From Candidatus Accumulibacter necessarius (lineage in GTDB: Bacteria; Pseudomonadota; Gammaproteobacteria; Burkholderiales; Rhodocyclaceae): a DNA stretch of 52,229 nt. Every line of letters begins with the position of its first letter. Positions within the stretch are counted from its first letter, which is position 1. The stretch covers positions 1 to 52,229 of the forward strand of contig JAFLDL010000021.1 of NCBI GenBank assembly GCA_017302435.1. The letters are read 5' to 3'. Both the position numbers and the translations under genes were made by a program. The notes below the pieces were generated by a model. The model did no database searches and had not been told where the DNA came from. It worked only from the letters and a program-made list of their open reading frames with translations. Shown here one piece after another: positions 29,274-38,190 of this stretch.

Positions 29274-29933
29274 ATGATGACTCAAGGCCAGTGCCACGAA
29301 CTCTTCGCCCGCCTGCGGTCTGCCAACCCGGATCCGGTCACCGAACTCCAATACGCCAGCGCTTTCCAGCTGTTGATCGCCGTCATCCTGTCGGCGCAGG
29401 CGACCGACAGGAGCGTCAACCTGGCGACCAGGAAGCTCTTTGCCGACGCGCCAACGCCACAGGCCATGCTCGCGCTCGGCGAAAGCGGCCTTACGCCGTA
29501 CATTAGCCGCATCGGGCTGTACCAGAGCAAGGCGCGGAACGTCATCGCCACCTGTCGGCAGTTGCTCGACCGTCATGGCGGCGAGGTTCCACCGTCGCGT
29601 GCAGCGCTGGAGGCCTTGCCCGGTGTCGGCCGCAAGACCGCCAACGTGGTCCTCAATACCGCTTTCGGAGAGCCGACGATCGCCGTCGACACGCACATTT
29701 TCCGGGTGGCAAACCGCACCGGGCTGGCCGTCGGCAGGACGCCGCTGGCGGTCGAACTCGAGTTGCTGCAGGTCGTGCCGGACGGGTTCAGGCAATCGGC
29801 ACATCACTGGTTGCTCCTGCATGGGCGCTACGTCTGCAAGGCGCGCCGGCCTGATTGCTGGCGCTGCCCGATTGCCGACCTCTGTGCCTACCCCGGGAAA
29901 GCCGACGATCCCGGCGGGACGGCGCGCGAATGA
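29274..29933 (+). CDS. nth: Endonuclease III
   Basis: This 219-aa DNA glycosylase/AP lyase removes oxidised pyrimidines. The helix-hairpin-helix with catalytic lysine is ALPGVGRKTANVVL, the catalytic aspartate is in VDTHIFRVANR, and the C-terminal [4Fe-4S] cluster has C-x6-C-x2-C-x5-C spacing (KARRPD between the first pair). The start is ATG 29274; another ATG is three bases later. Pairing with the Rsx complex is conserved and is usually explained by redox maintenance of the cluster or shared history. It overlaps the FIST gene by four bases. Confidence 0.96.
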   Translation: MMTQGQCHELFARLRSANPDPVTELQYASAFQLLIAVILSAQATDRSVNLATRKLFADAPTPQAMLALGESGLTPYISRIGLYQSKARNVIATCRQLLDRHGGEVPPSRAALEALPGVGRKTANVVLNTAFGEPTIAVDTHIFRVANRTGLAVGRTPLAVELELLQVVPDGFRQSAHHWLLLHGRYVCKARRPDCWRCPIADLCAYPGKADDPGGTARE

Positions 29934-31036
29934 ACGTTGGCAGCGCGTTGGTGTCCGGCGACGATGCGGTGCCGGGACTGGCGGTGAAAGCGCTCGCCCT
30001 GGCGCTCGAAAAAGCCGGGCAAAGTTATGCCAGCAGCGTGCTGATGTTCCTCACCGCGGAGTTCTCGAGTCAGGCGCAGCAGACGGTTACCGCCGTCGCG
30101 CGCGCGGCGCGCTGCACGCAGGTTGTCGGGGGTGTCGCTGCCGGCGTGGTCACCGACAGTGGCTGGGTGCTCGATCGGCCGGCCGTCGCGCTGATGGTCT
30201 TTGCCGACGATCTTTCCCTGGCTGGGTTGGACGCCGGCCGTACCATTGCAGCGCCCATCCTGAGCTATGCCGGCGGCAGCCTGCCACCTGGCTGGGCCGA
30301 GGGGGGGAGGCGCTTTGGTGGCAGCTTTACCGGCCCGCCCGGATCCGTTGAGCCGGTCGCCTGGCAGCAGGGTCGGCTGCTCGGGAAATGCAGCGTGCGG
30401 CTCCAGGGCGGGCGAGTCGAGGTCGATGTTTCGCTCGGTTGGCGATTTCTCGGTCGGGCGCATGCGATCGAAAGCAGCCGCGCCTACGAACTCGTCCGAC
30501 TGGGTGGCAAGCTTGCGCTGGCCAGCTTGATGCGGGACGTGGCGGCCAATGACGACCTTGTGGCGCCGCCGCCGATCAGTACGCTGTGCGCGGTCCTGAT
30601 CAACGCCGGTGATCCCACGCCGCGACCGGGACAACTCCTTGATGCCAGCCATCATCCGGTCGCCATCGTGGACAGCAGCGCCGACGAATCGCTGACCCTC
30701 TCCGAGCGGCCGTTGCCGGGCCAGCATCTGGCCTGGGCGATACGCTCACCGGCGACGGCCACCGAAGACATGCACCGCAGCGTTGCCCAACTGGCGCGCG
30801 TCGCACCCGATCCGGAAGCCGCGCTGCTCTTTTCCTGCCTCGGCCGCGGCCCCTATTTCCATGGCGGCGAAGACGCTGACGTCGATTGCCTGCGCAAGCG
30901 CTTTCCGGGTTTGCCCCTGATTGGCTGTTATGGTACCGGGCAGATCGCGCCCAGCCCGGCGGGCGGCAATCGGCTGCTGCAGAATGCCGTCGTCACCGCC
31001 TTGATCAGCAGCTCAGCTCGGGAGGCCGATGTTTAA
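29930..31036 (+). CDS. FIST domain signalling protein
   Basis: This 368-aa protein has the FIST N and FIST C domains, found in sensory proteins and thought to bind small ligands such as amino acids. The N-terminal part contains ARCTQVVGGVAAGVVTDSGW; the C-terminal part has ALLFSCLGRGPYFHGGEDADVD and PLIGCYGTGQIAP. No signal peptide, membrane helix or output domain is visible, so it is a stand-alone FIST protein. The start at 29930 overlaps the nth stop and its end overlaps the DUF1841 start by eight bases, so it is coupled on both sides. The ligand is unknown. Confidence 0.92.
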   Translation: MNVGSALVSGDDAVPGLAVKALALALEKAGQSYASSVLMFLTAEFSSQAQQTVTAVARAARCTQVVGGVAAGVVTDSGWVLDRPAVALMVFADDLSLAGLDAGRTIAAPILSYAGGSLPPGWAEGGRRFGGSFTGPPGSVEPVAWQQGRLLGKCSVRLQGGRVEVDVSLGWRFLGRAHAIESSRAYELVRLGGKLALASLMRDVAANDDLVAPPPISTLCAVLINAGDPTPRPGQLLDASHHPVAIVDSSADESLTLSERPLPGQHLAWAIRSPATATEDMHRSVAQLARVAPDPEAALLFSCLGRGPYFHGGEDADVDCLRKRFPGLPLIGCYGTGQIAPSPAGGNRLLQNAVVTALISSSAREADV

Positions 31037-31466
31037 TCCTAGCCGCGAACAGGTCCGACAGTTCTTCTGCGAAGCCTGGCGAAAATACCGCCAGCGGGCG
31101 ATCCTCGAGGGCGCCGAGGTGGCGGCTGCCGACCTCATCGTGCATCACCCCGAGTATCATGCGTTGCTCGAAGACGCAGCGACGGCAGTCGAGCAGGAGT
31201 TCACACCCGAGAGCGGCCAGATGAACCCCTTTCTCCACCTCTCGCTGCACCTGGCCGTTGCCGAGCAGATCAGCATCGATCAGCCGCCGGGGATTCGCGC
31301 TGCCTACCAGGCATTGCGCGACCGACTCGACGTACATGCAGCCGAACACGCGATCATCGAGTGCCTTGGCGAGACGATCTGGCGTGCGCAGCGGCATGGT
31401 GCGGCGATGGATGCGCAGGCCTACCTCGACTGTGTTCGGCGGGCGGCGGGTGGTGCCAGCAACTGA
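31029..31466 (+). CDS. DUF1841 family protein
   Basis: This 145-aa protein matches DUF1841, a family of unknown function common in beta- and gammaproteobacteria. The pattern starts MFNPSREQVRQFFCEAWRKY, then LIVHHPEYHALLED and the most conserved NPFLHLSLHLAVAEQISIDQPPGIR. No membrane segment or enzyme motif is visible. GGAGG lies just before the ATG, inside the FIST gene. It ends the rsx-nth-FIST unit; the MoxR gene follows after about 100 bases. Confidence 0.93.
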   Translation: MFNPSREQVRQFFCEAWRKYRQRAILEGAEVAAADLIVHHPEYHALLEDAATAVEQEFTPESGQMNPFLHLSLHLAVAEQISIDQPPGIRAAYQALRDRLDVHAAEHAIIECLGETIWRAQRHGAAMDAQAYLDCVRRAAGGASN

Positions 31467-31569
31467 CTCGGCGTTCCCCTGGCGGCACGTCAGGCCGGGC
31501 TGGTGCAGACCAAATGCTGAAGACGGTGTTTGCGGGTAGAATCAGGGGGTCTTCCTGAGGAACAACCCC

Positions 31570-32412
31570 ATGCGCTTCTCCGGTTCTGAAACTTACGTTG
31601 CCACCCGTGACCTGACCCTTGCCGTCAATGCGGCGATCACCCTGCAGCGACCGCTGCTCATCAAGGGTGAGCCGGGGACCGGCAAGACCATGCTGGCCGA
31701 GGAAGTTGCCGCCTCGCTCGGATTACCGTTGTTCGAGTGGCATGTCAAGTCGACGACCAAGGCGCAGCAGGGTCTCTACGAATACGATGCCGTCTCGCGC
31801 CTGCGGGACTCGCAGCTTGGCGAGGCGAAGGTCGCCGACATCGGCAGTTACATCGTCAAGGGCGTCCTCTGGCAGGCGTTCGAATGTGAAACGCCGTCGG
31901 TGGTCTTGATCGACGAGATCGACAAGGCCGACATCGAGTTCCCCAACGATCTGCTGCGCGAGCTTGACCGCATGGAGTTCTTCGTTTACGAGACCCGGGA
32001 GAAGGTACGCGCCCGCCACCGGCCGCTGCTCTTCATCACCTCGAACAACGAGAAGGAACTGCCCGACGCTTTCCTGCGGCGCTGCTTTTTCCATTACATC
32101 CGCTTTCCCGACAAGGAGACGATGACGAAGATCGTCGACGTCCATTTCCCGGGCCTGAAGCCCGCCTTGTTGCGCGAGGCGCTGGAAGTGTTCTTCGAAC
32201 TGCGCGAAATCCCGGGTCTGAAGAAAAAGCCTTCGACCTCGGAGCTGCTCGACTGGCTCAAGCTGCTGCTGGCCGAGGACATCCCGCCCGAAGCGCTGCG
32301 CAGCAAGGACCAGAAGACCGCCATCCCGCCGCTGCACGGCGCGCTGCTGAAGAACGAACAGGACGTGCATCTCTTTGAGCGCCTGATTTTCATGGCCCGC
32401 CACAACCGCTGA
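31570..32412 (+). CDS. MoxR-type AAA+ ATPase
   Basis: This 280-aa AAA+ protein has Walker A GEPGTGKTM at residues 33-41, Walker B VVLIDEIDKAD, sensor 1 LLFITSNNEKELP and the arginine finger region DAFLRRCFFHY. MoxR ATPases act as chaperones, usually with a VWA partner, inserting metal or assembling complexes. The partner is encoded next, 19 bases downstream. A start ATG at 31570 follows GAGGAACAACCCC. No target enzyme is nearby, so the client is unknown. Confidence 0.94.
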   Translation: MRFSGSETYVATRDLTLAVNAAITLQRPLLIKGEPGTGKTMLAEEVAASLGLPLFEWHVKSTTKAQQGLYEYDAVSRLRDSQLGEAKVADIGSYIVKGVLWQAFECETPSVVLIDEIDKADIEFPNDLLRELDRMEFFVYETREKVRARHRPLLFITSNNEKELPDAFLRRCFFHYIRFPDKETMTKIVDVHFPGLKPALLREALEVFFELREIPGLKKKPSTSELLDWLKLLLAEDIPPEALRSKDQKTAIPPLHGALLKNEQDVHLFERLIFMARHNR

Positions 32413-32431
32413 GGCGGCGACGGAAGCGACG

Positions 32432-33601
32432 ATGCTGATCGACTTCTTTCTCCACCTCAAGGCGAGCCGGCTGCCCGTATCGATCAAGGAATTCCTCACC
32501 CTGCTCGAAGCGCTGCAGCAGCACGTCATCGAGTACAGTCTCGATGACTTCTACGTCCTGTCGCGGGCTATCCTGGTCAAGGACGAAACCAACTTCGACA
32601 AGTTTGACCGCGCTTTCGGGGAATACTTCAAAGGGGTCGAGGCGCTGCCGGGGATGGACGTGCTGATCCCCGAAGAGTGGCTGCGCCGGGCGGTGAAGAA
32701 GCACCTGACCGACGCCGAACGCGCCAGGCTGGAGAAACTCGGCTGGGACAAGCTGATGGAAACCTTCAAACAGCGCCTGGCCGAGCAGAAGGAGCGCCAC
32801 TCGGGTGGCAGCAAGTGGATCGGCAGCGGCGGCACTTCACCCTTCGGTCATGGCGGGACGCATCCCGAGGGGATCCGGGTGGGTGGCCGAAGCGAGAACC
32901 GCTCGGCGGTCAAGGTCTGGGAAAAGCGCGAATACCGCAACCTCGACGACAGCGTCGAGCTCGGCACGCGCAACATCAAGGTCGCCCTGCGCCGCCTGCG
33001 CCGTTTTGCCCGCGAAGGGGCAGCCGAAGAGCTCGATCTCGAAGGCACCATCGCCGGCACGGCGCGTAACGCCGGCTGGCTCGATCTGCACATGCGCCCC
33101 GAACGCCACAACGCGGTCAAGGTGCTGCTCTTTCTCGACATCGGCGGCTCGATGGATGATCACATTCGCGTCTGTGAAGAGCTTTTCTCGGCCTGCCGCA
33201 GCGAGTTCAAGCATCTTGAACACTATTACTTTCACAACTGCGTCTATGATTACCTGTGGAAGGACAACCGGCGCCGCCATAGCGAGCGCATTCCCACGCC
33301 TGACGTGCTGCACAAGTACGGCAATGACTACAAGCTGATCTTCGTCGGTGACGCCGCGATGAGTCCTTACGAGCTCGTGCAGCCCAACGGCAGCATCGAA
33401 TTCAACAACGCCGAACCCGGCGCCACCTGGCTGCGCCGGCTGGCCGACACCTGGCCGCACGCGATCTGGCTCAACCCCGAATCGGAGCATTCCTGGCAGT
33501 ACCGGCAATCGACCTCGCTGATCTACAACCTGCTTGGTGGCCGCATGTTTCCGTTGACGCTCGACGGGCTGGCGCGAGGGATGCGCTTGCTGAGCAAGTA
33601 G
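32432..33601 (+). CDS. VWA domain protein (CoxE-like), MoxR partner
   Basis: This 389-aa protein has an N-terminal CoxE-like part and a C-terminal von Willebrand A domain. The MIDAS motif is variant, LFLDIGGSMDDHI, with glycine where the usual first serine stands (DxGxS rather than DxSxS). The HYYFHNCVYDYLWKDNRRRH segment is characteristic of this subfamily. An internal glycine-rich stretch (GTSPFGHGGTHPEGIRVGG) links the parts. It is cotranscribed with the MoxR gene, and the pair presumably remodel a common client, unidentified here. Confidence 0.93.
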   Translation: MLIDFFLHLKASRLPVSIKEFLTLLEALQQHVIEYSLDDFYVLSRAILVKDETNFDKFDRAFGEYFKGVEALPGMDVLIPEEWLRRAVKKHLTDAERARLEKLGWDKLMETFKQRLAEQKERHSGGSKWIGSGGTSPFGHGGTHPEGIRVGGRSENRSAVKVWEKREYRNLDDSVELGTRNIKVALRRLRRFAREGAAEELDLEGTIAGTARNAGWLDLHMRPERHNAVKVLLFLDIGGSMDDHIRVCEELFSACRSEFKHLEHYYFHNCVYDYLWKDNRRRHSERIPTPDVLHKYGNDYKLIFVGDAAMSPYELVQPNGSIEFNNAEPGATWLRRLADTWPHAIWLNPESEHSWQYRQSTSLIYNLLGGRMFPLTLDGLARGMRLLSK

Positions 33602-33623
33602 CGCCGCCTTTTTTTCGTGGCGA

Positions 33624-35492
33624 TCACGGAAGCCGCTTGCCCTGACGCGTGATCACGCGCTGGTGGCTGTACTCGCTGGCTGATGGTCGGGTCACGGTGC
33701 CACGGGCCAGCAGGTAGTCGACAAAGGTCTGCGTGTAGTTGAGGTAGGTATTTACGCTCTTGCCGGCCTGGTGCACCCGGGCGAGCGTCGCGTAGCCGTC
33801 GCCTCCGGCCGCCAGGTAGTCGCTGGTGACCACGGTGTAGCTTGCGTCCGGCTCGACCGCACGCCAGACGTCGCTTCCCTTGCGCTTCACTTCGACGCCG
33901 CTGAAACGGCTGCCGCGCGCCTGCGACAGGTCGAGCTGCCAACGCAGGCCAGCGGCGTAGGGATGCGATCCGTCCGATCCGCCGCGGTCGAGGTAATTGC
34001 CGACCGCATCCTCGAGCACCTCGACGAGCTGGCGGCCGGTCAGTTGCAGCTCGAAGAGAACGTTGGTGTAGGGGAGAACCGTGTAGGCGGTACTGAAGGT
34101 GATATCGCCCTGGGGCAAGGGGGTGCGGATGCCGCCGCCGTTCTGCAGGGCGATGTCGGCGAGTTTGCTGGCCTGGCGGTAGGCTTCCGCAACGGCCTGG
34201 GCAACGTCGCTGCCGCGGGCCAGCGTGTTGGCTTCCTCGCAGCCGGCGACACCGCTGCTGCGGTTGGTCGATTCGCCAGGGACGCGAACGAGACAAAGCG
34301 ATTGGCTGGCGATACCGATCTTCTGCCGCTTCATGTCATCGAGGCGACCGGCGTAGCGCGCGAGTTCAGCCTGGGCAATCGGGTCCGGCGCAACGACACG
34401 GGCGCCGGAGCCGCTGAGCTGGCCGATAATCCGCGCCCGCTGTGCCGTGTCCACCGCAACGAAGGCGCCGCTGCCATCCTTCTGACGGAAGTCATCGCCA
34501 ATCGGCAGCGTGACCTCGCCGCTGCAGCCGACGACCGTCGCCCGCTCGTCGAAGCGCACCTGCAACAGGCCGAACAGCTTGGCATACTCCCACGCCTGGG
34601 CGATGCAGACCGGATCGCCGTCGAGGTTGCGAGCCATGGTGGGATACGGACCCGACGACGCGGTGATGCCGATGGCCGAGAAATCGCCGAGCAGCGTATG
34701 CGAATCGCCACCGATGATCGCGTCGACGTCGGTCAGCCGGGCAGCCATCGCCAGGTCGGCGTCGTAGCCCTGATGGGTAACCAGGATGATGTGACGGATG
34801 CCCCGGGCGCGCAGGGCGTCGATGGTTTTCTGGGCGGTATCGACCTCGTCGAGGAAGCGGGTGCCGGGCAGCGGCCGTGAAGAGTTCATCGTCTTGCCGC
34901 GCACCTCGATGCCGATTATGCCGACCGTGACGGCGCCGAACTGCTTCAGCAGATAGGGTTGAAGGTAGTCATTCGGGGTCCGTGGCGCCAGCGGCGAGCC
35001 AATTGCCGGCGCGACGTTGGCGGCCAGAACGGTCGTCCGGCACTGGCCGCTGTGCAGGAAATCGAGAAAGCGCCGCAGGCCCGCGTCACCCTCGTCGAAC
35101 TCGTGGTTGCCGAGTTCGAAAGCGTCGAAGCAGACCGTGTTCATCAGAGCCGCATCGGCCTCGCCGTTGTAGAGGGTGTGGTAGAGCGTACCGGTCATCG
35201 CGTCACCGGCGTGAATCTTCAGCAGATTGGGGAGTTGGGCACTGGCCCTGAAAAGGGTCGTCAGACGGGGAAAACCGCCGGCCTCGACGCGTGTCGGGAC
35301 GCCATCGAGCACCAGTTCGAAATCCCGGTGGGGTTCGAGGTTGGAATGGTGGTCGTTGATATGGGTGATACTGATTTCCAGGCCAGCTACCGGGGCGGGT
35401 GGCTGCAAGGGGGGCGTATGGCAGGCGGTCAGGGCAAGTGCCAGGGCGACGACGACGGTCGACAGGACGCTGGAGCAGGAGGTTTTGCGCAT
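33624..35492 (-). CDS. 5'-nucleotidase/UshA-family metallophosphatase lipoprotein
   Basis: This 622-aa protein starts at ATG 35492, chosen because it gives a lipoprotein signal (LALALTAC, Cys24) and CGGAG lies upstream. The metallophosphatase half has ITHINDHHSNLEPH, IHAGDAMTG and ELGNHEFDEGD with the metal ligands, HIILVTHQGYDADL and IIGGDSHT. The C-terminal 5'-nucleotidase domain contains LQNGGGIRTPLPQGDITFS and the aromatic stacking region. Such enzymes hydrolyse nucleotides in the periplasm; substrate specificity is not readable. It converges with the VWA gene. Confidence 0.93.
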   Translation of the reverse strand: MRKTSCSSVLSTVVVALALALTACHTPPLQPPAPVAGLEISITHINDHHSNLEPHRDFELVLDGVPTRVEAGGFPRLTTLFRASAQLPNLLKIHAGDAMTGTLYHTLYNGEADAALMNTVCFDAFELGNHEFDEGDAGLRRFLDFLHSGQCRTTVLAANVAPAIGSPLAPRTPNDYLQPYLLKQFGAVTVGIIGIEVRGKTMNSSRPLPGTRFLDEVDTAQKTIDALRARGIRHIILVTHQGYDADLAMAARLTDVDAIIGGDSHTLLGDFSAIGITASSGPYPTMARNLDGDPVCIAQAWEYAKLFGLLQVRFDERATVVGCSGEVTLPIGDDFRQKDGSGAFVAVDTAQRARIIGQLSGSGARVVAPDPIAQAELARYAGRLDDMKRQKIGIASQSLCLVRVPGESTNRSSGVAGCEEANTLARGSDVAQAVAEAYRQASKLADIALQNGGGIRTPLPQGDITFSTAYTVLPYTNVLFELQLTGRQLVEVLEDAVGNYLDRGGSDGSHPYAAGLRWQLDLSQARGSRFSGVEVKRKGSDVWRAVEPDASYTVVTSDYLAAGGDGYATLARVHQAGKSVNTYLNYTQTFVDYLLARGTVTRPSASEYSHQRVITRQGKRLP

Positions 35493-35914
35493 GGGAGCAG
35501 CTCCGAAGAAGAGTCTGGGGCGTTGGCGAAAGGTGTACTCGAGACTGCACAGCATAAACGCAGCTGACGCCCTTGGGTTCTTGCGACGAAAGAGCATCCT
35601 CGAATTCCCAGAACAAGGGCGGTTGCTGGCCAGGGATTCCTTTTCCATCGAAGGGCAGGCAGCGCGCACGACCGGCCAGTGCGTTGCTGGAAGTCGCCTT
35701 TGGCAAGGATTCGGGATCACCCGTGCCGTCGGCGACCGTGGTTCGGGCGGTCGAGGAGCTGTCTGCGAATCGCCGCCAGGGCCGAGACGGCGCGCGGCCT
35801 GCTGTCTTTGTGAATCCCCGGGGAACTGCTAGACTCGCGCTGGACTGCCGATGACGGCAGCGCCCCGGGGATTTTCGGTGCCAGCCAGCGCCGCCTTTTT
35901 GAGGAGGAGACAAG
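35493..35914. other. Intergenic region between metallophosphatase and BON-LysM genes
   Basis: No convincing gene is seen in these 422 bases. There is a perfect 6-bp hairpin CTGCCG-ATGA-CGGCAG (35845-35860) and a weak candidate promoter for the BON-LysM gene, TTGTGA (35808-35813) with TAGACT (35830-35835) and an extended -10 TGC. The strong ribosome site GAGGAGGAGA precedes the gene at 35915. Confidence 0.5.
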
Positions 35915-36427
35915 ATGGGGTTTTTTGATTTCGTCAAGGAAGCAGGCGAGAAACTCTTTCGTGCCAAGGATGCAGAGGCCGCGTCAGCCGAGCTTGCCAG
36001 TGCTCCGGATGACGAGGCGGCGAAAGCGCGCCTTGACGAGTTGAACCGCACAGCCAGCGAAGCGATCGAGGCGTACATCAATACCCAGGCCCTGCCGGTG
36101 ACCGGTCTGACGGTGACCTTCGACGGCGCCAGTGGCGTGGCGACGGTCTTCGGCGTCGCCGGCGACCAGGCGAGCAAGGAAAAGATCCTCTTGTGCTGTG
36201 GCAACGTCACCGGCGTGTCCCAGGTCAACGACATGATGTCGGTCGACCAGAGCGAACCGGAGGCGACCTTCTACACGGTCGTTGCGGGTGACAACCTGTC
36301 GAAGATAGCCAAGCAGCACTACGACAACCCGAACAAGTACATGCTGATCTTCGAGGCCAACAAGCCGATGCTCAGCCACCCGGACAAGATCTATCCCGGG
36401 CAGGTGCTGCGCATTCCACCACTGTAG
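35915..36427 (+). CDS. kbp: BON and LysM domain protein (Kbp/YgaU-like)
   Basis: This 170-aa protein matches E. coli Kbp (149 aa), a cytoplasmic potassium-binding protein with a BON domain and a C-terminal LysM domain. The N-terminal stretch is MGFFDFVKEAGEKLF; the BON domain covers about residues 55-115 (VTFDGASGVATVFGVAGDQASKEKILL) and LysM about 118-168 (YTVVAGDNLSKIAKQHYDNPN...IYPGQVLRIPPL). The extra residues are in the acidic linker at 20-45. No signal peptide is seen, consistent with a cytoplasmic location. Confidence 0.93.
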   Translation: MGFFDFVKEAGEKLFRAKDAEAASAELASAPDDEAAKARLDELNRTASEAIEAYINTQALPVTGLTVTFDGASGVATVFGVAGDQASKEKILLCCGNVTGVSQVNDMMSVDQSEPEATFYTVVAGDNLSKIAKQHYDNPNKYMLIFEANKPMLSHPDKIYPGQVLRIPPL

Positions 36428-36557
36428 AGAGGCTCGTCCCTGTGGGCTGAATCCTCGTCCGCAGGGGTGGCCGGCAAGGTGGTGAAGGGGGCAGGTCACC
36501 GGCTTGCAGAACTCGTGGCCGGCCGTTTCGGGGCAGTACTTTCACTGGGAGTTGGCG

Positions 36558-36806
36558 ATGGGTATCGTCTGGACAATCGTTCTTGGCTTTGTAATCGGCG
36601 TGATCGCCAAACTTCTGCTTCCGGGTAGGCAGAACATGGGATTCATCGTCACCGTTCTGCTCGGAATCGGCGGTTCCCTATGCGCCGGCGTGGTTGGTCA
36701 GTTTTTCGGCTGGTACCAGGCCGGGGAAGGGGCCGGATTCATCGCCTCCGTGATCATGGCGGTGATCCTCCTGGTGATCTACGGCAAGATTCGCGGCGGG
36801 TCCTAG
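36558..36806 (+). CDS. GlsB/YeaQ/YmgE family membrane protein
   Basis: This 82-aa protein has three membrane helices and the Transgly_assoc (GlsB/YeaQ/YmgE) pattern: ATG 36558 gives MGIVWTIVLGFVIGVIAKLL, then LPGRQNMGFIVTVLLGIGGS, a glycine-rich middle and IYGKIRGG at the end. Members are linked to stress, but the function is unknown. An alternative upstream start would add unrelated residues. GGGAG lies 8-12 bases before the ATG. Confidence 0.9.
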   Translation: MGIVWTIVLGFVIGVIAKLLLPGRQNMGFIVTVLLGIGGSLCAGVVGQFFGWYQAGEGAGFIASVIMAVILLVIYGKIRGGS

Positions 36807-36844
36807 CCGCGCCGGCTTCCTGCCGTCGCACGGTCCCGGGGGCC

Positions 36845-37912
36845 CTACGGCTGGCGAGGGGCGGCAAGGCGGTCGATCATGCGCCGCACGGCCTTGATCT
36901 GCAGGCCATCGCGCGTGTGGTAGTCGGCTCCCGAATAGCCCCACCAGTCCCAGCAGGCAAAGGGGTTGTTTACCCACTTCCACGAGCCGAACGCCAGGCC
37001 GTGGCGCGGAATGGTCTGCGGGTAGAGGACGACAATGCGGTTGTTGTCGGCCCAGGCGTTGTAGCCCGCGCCCTCGACGAAGCGTTGCCCGATCTGTGCC
37101 GCGCTCTGACGGCAGCCGTGGAAGGCGACATGCACCCGGCAGCGCGTGCTGCGACACGGCTGCGGCACATAGACGTAAGCCTCATCGGCGAGTCCGGCAT
37201 CGATTGGCTTGCCATCGACGAAAGGCCGCTGGTCGAAAACCAGCAGTTCACCGCGCGCGGGCGGTGTCGGGGGCTGCAGCGGGCCAAGCATGTGCGTGAG
37301 CATTTCTCCGGCTGGATCGAGATCGCCACAGCGGTTGATGAACGGCGCCCGGGCGCTGCCGCAGGCCGCGGCCTGCGGGTCGGCGACCGAGATCATCGCG
37401 TGCGCGGCCTCGGGCACCTTGAGAAAGCGAATCGCGGCCGGGGCAAGCCATTCGCCATAGAAAGCCGCCAGGCTCTCGACGACCGCGGTGTCTACGGTTT
37501 CGTCGTTGCCGCCGGACAGCAGCCAGACGCGGTCGTCGCGCAGATACTCAAGGGGATCGATCCGGCCAGCCCGCGCGATCGCTTCAGCGCCGGTTCGCAG
37601 CGCGGCGACTGTCGGCAGTGGCGCCCACGAAGAGGGTGACATGCAACGGCTGAGCGCACGCCAGGTCGATCCTTCGGCGCAGTAATACGGTCCACCGGCG
37701 AGTACGCCGGCGCCACGCACCAGCTTCGAGTGCGCCACCTCGAACTGTACCGCCATGTAGGCGCCCGAAGAAACCCCGGAAACCGTCAGCTCGTTCAGAT
37801 CGGCACCGAGCGCCGGCAGTGCGGGCGCCGCAGCGCCTGTGTTGCTGCCCAGGCACAGCGACAGGAGCAGCAGTGCCGCAAGGCTGCGCGGGGCGTCGGC
37901 GATCGGGGCCAT
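36845..37912 (-). CDS. PHB depolymerase/esterase-like secreted hydrolase
   Basis: This 355-aa alpha/beta hydrolase has a signal peptide (MAPIADAPRSLAALLLLSLC) if started at ATG 37912, with an upstream in-frame extension of low credibility. The nucleophile elbow is GVSSG (S48) in LTVSGVSSGAYMAVQF, and the catalytic aspartate region is SGGNDETVD, with the histidine probably in HVAFHGCRQSAAQIG or the C-terminal WWGYSGADYHTRDG. This order resembles type II PHB depolymerases. Secreted rather than intracellular location is inferred from the signal. Accumulibacter-like organisms store PHA, but exporting a depolymerase points to extracellular polymer or related esters. Confidence 0.88.
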   Translation of the reverse strand: MAPIADAPRSLAALLLLSLCLGSNTGAAAPALPALGADLNELTVSGVSSGAYMAVQFEVAHSKLVRGAGVLAGGPYYCAEGSTWRALSRCMSPSSWAPLPTVAALRTGAEAIARAGRIDPLEYLRDDRVWLLSGGNDETVDTAVVESLAAFYGEWLAPAAIRFLKVPEAAHAMISVADPQAAACGSARAPFINRCGDLDPAGEMLTHMLGPLQPPTPPARGELLVFDQRPFVDGKPIDAGLADEAYVYVPQPCRSTRCRVHVAFHGCRQSAAQIGQRFVEGAGYNAWADNNRIVVLYPQTIPRHGLAFGSWKWVNNPFACWDWWGYSGADYHTRDGLQIKAVRRMIDRLAAPRQP

Positions 37913-38190
37913 GAAGTTGGTAGCAGGCACGAAGATGAAGTGACTTCTCAGAGGCTGTGAACAGCGGGTGCAGTGCCACACAACCGCCACTCCGGCCGGT
38001 ACGGGAACGACCGCGAGAATCGCACTCGCCGGCCAACCATTCACCAGCTGTCCCGCAATGGTAGCAGATTGGTTTGTCGTCTGCCGGCCCAGCCGGCCGA
38101 CCAGCAAGGAGAGGTCCGCCTTGTTTCCGCATCAAGGCACCCCTAAACTAGGCGCTCCCTCACTCCTCCCCGCGTTTGGCGCGGATCGCC

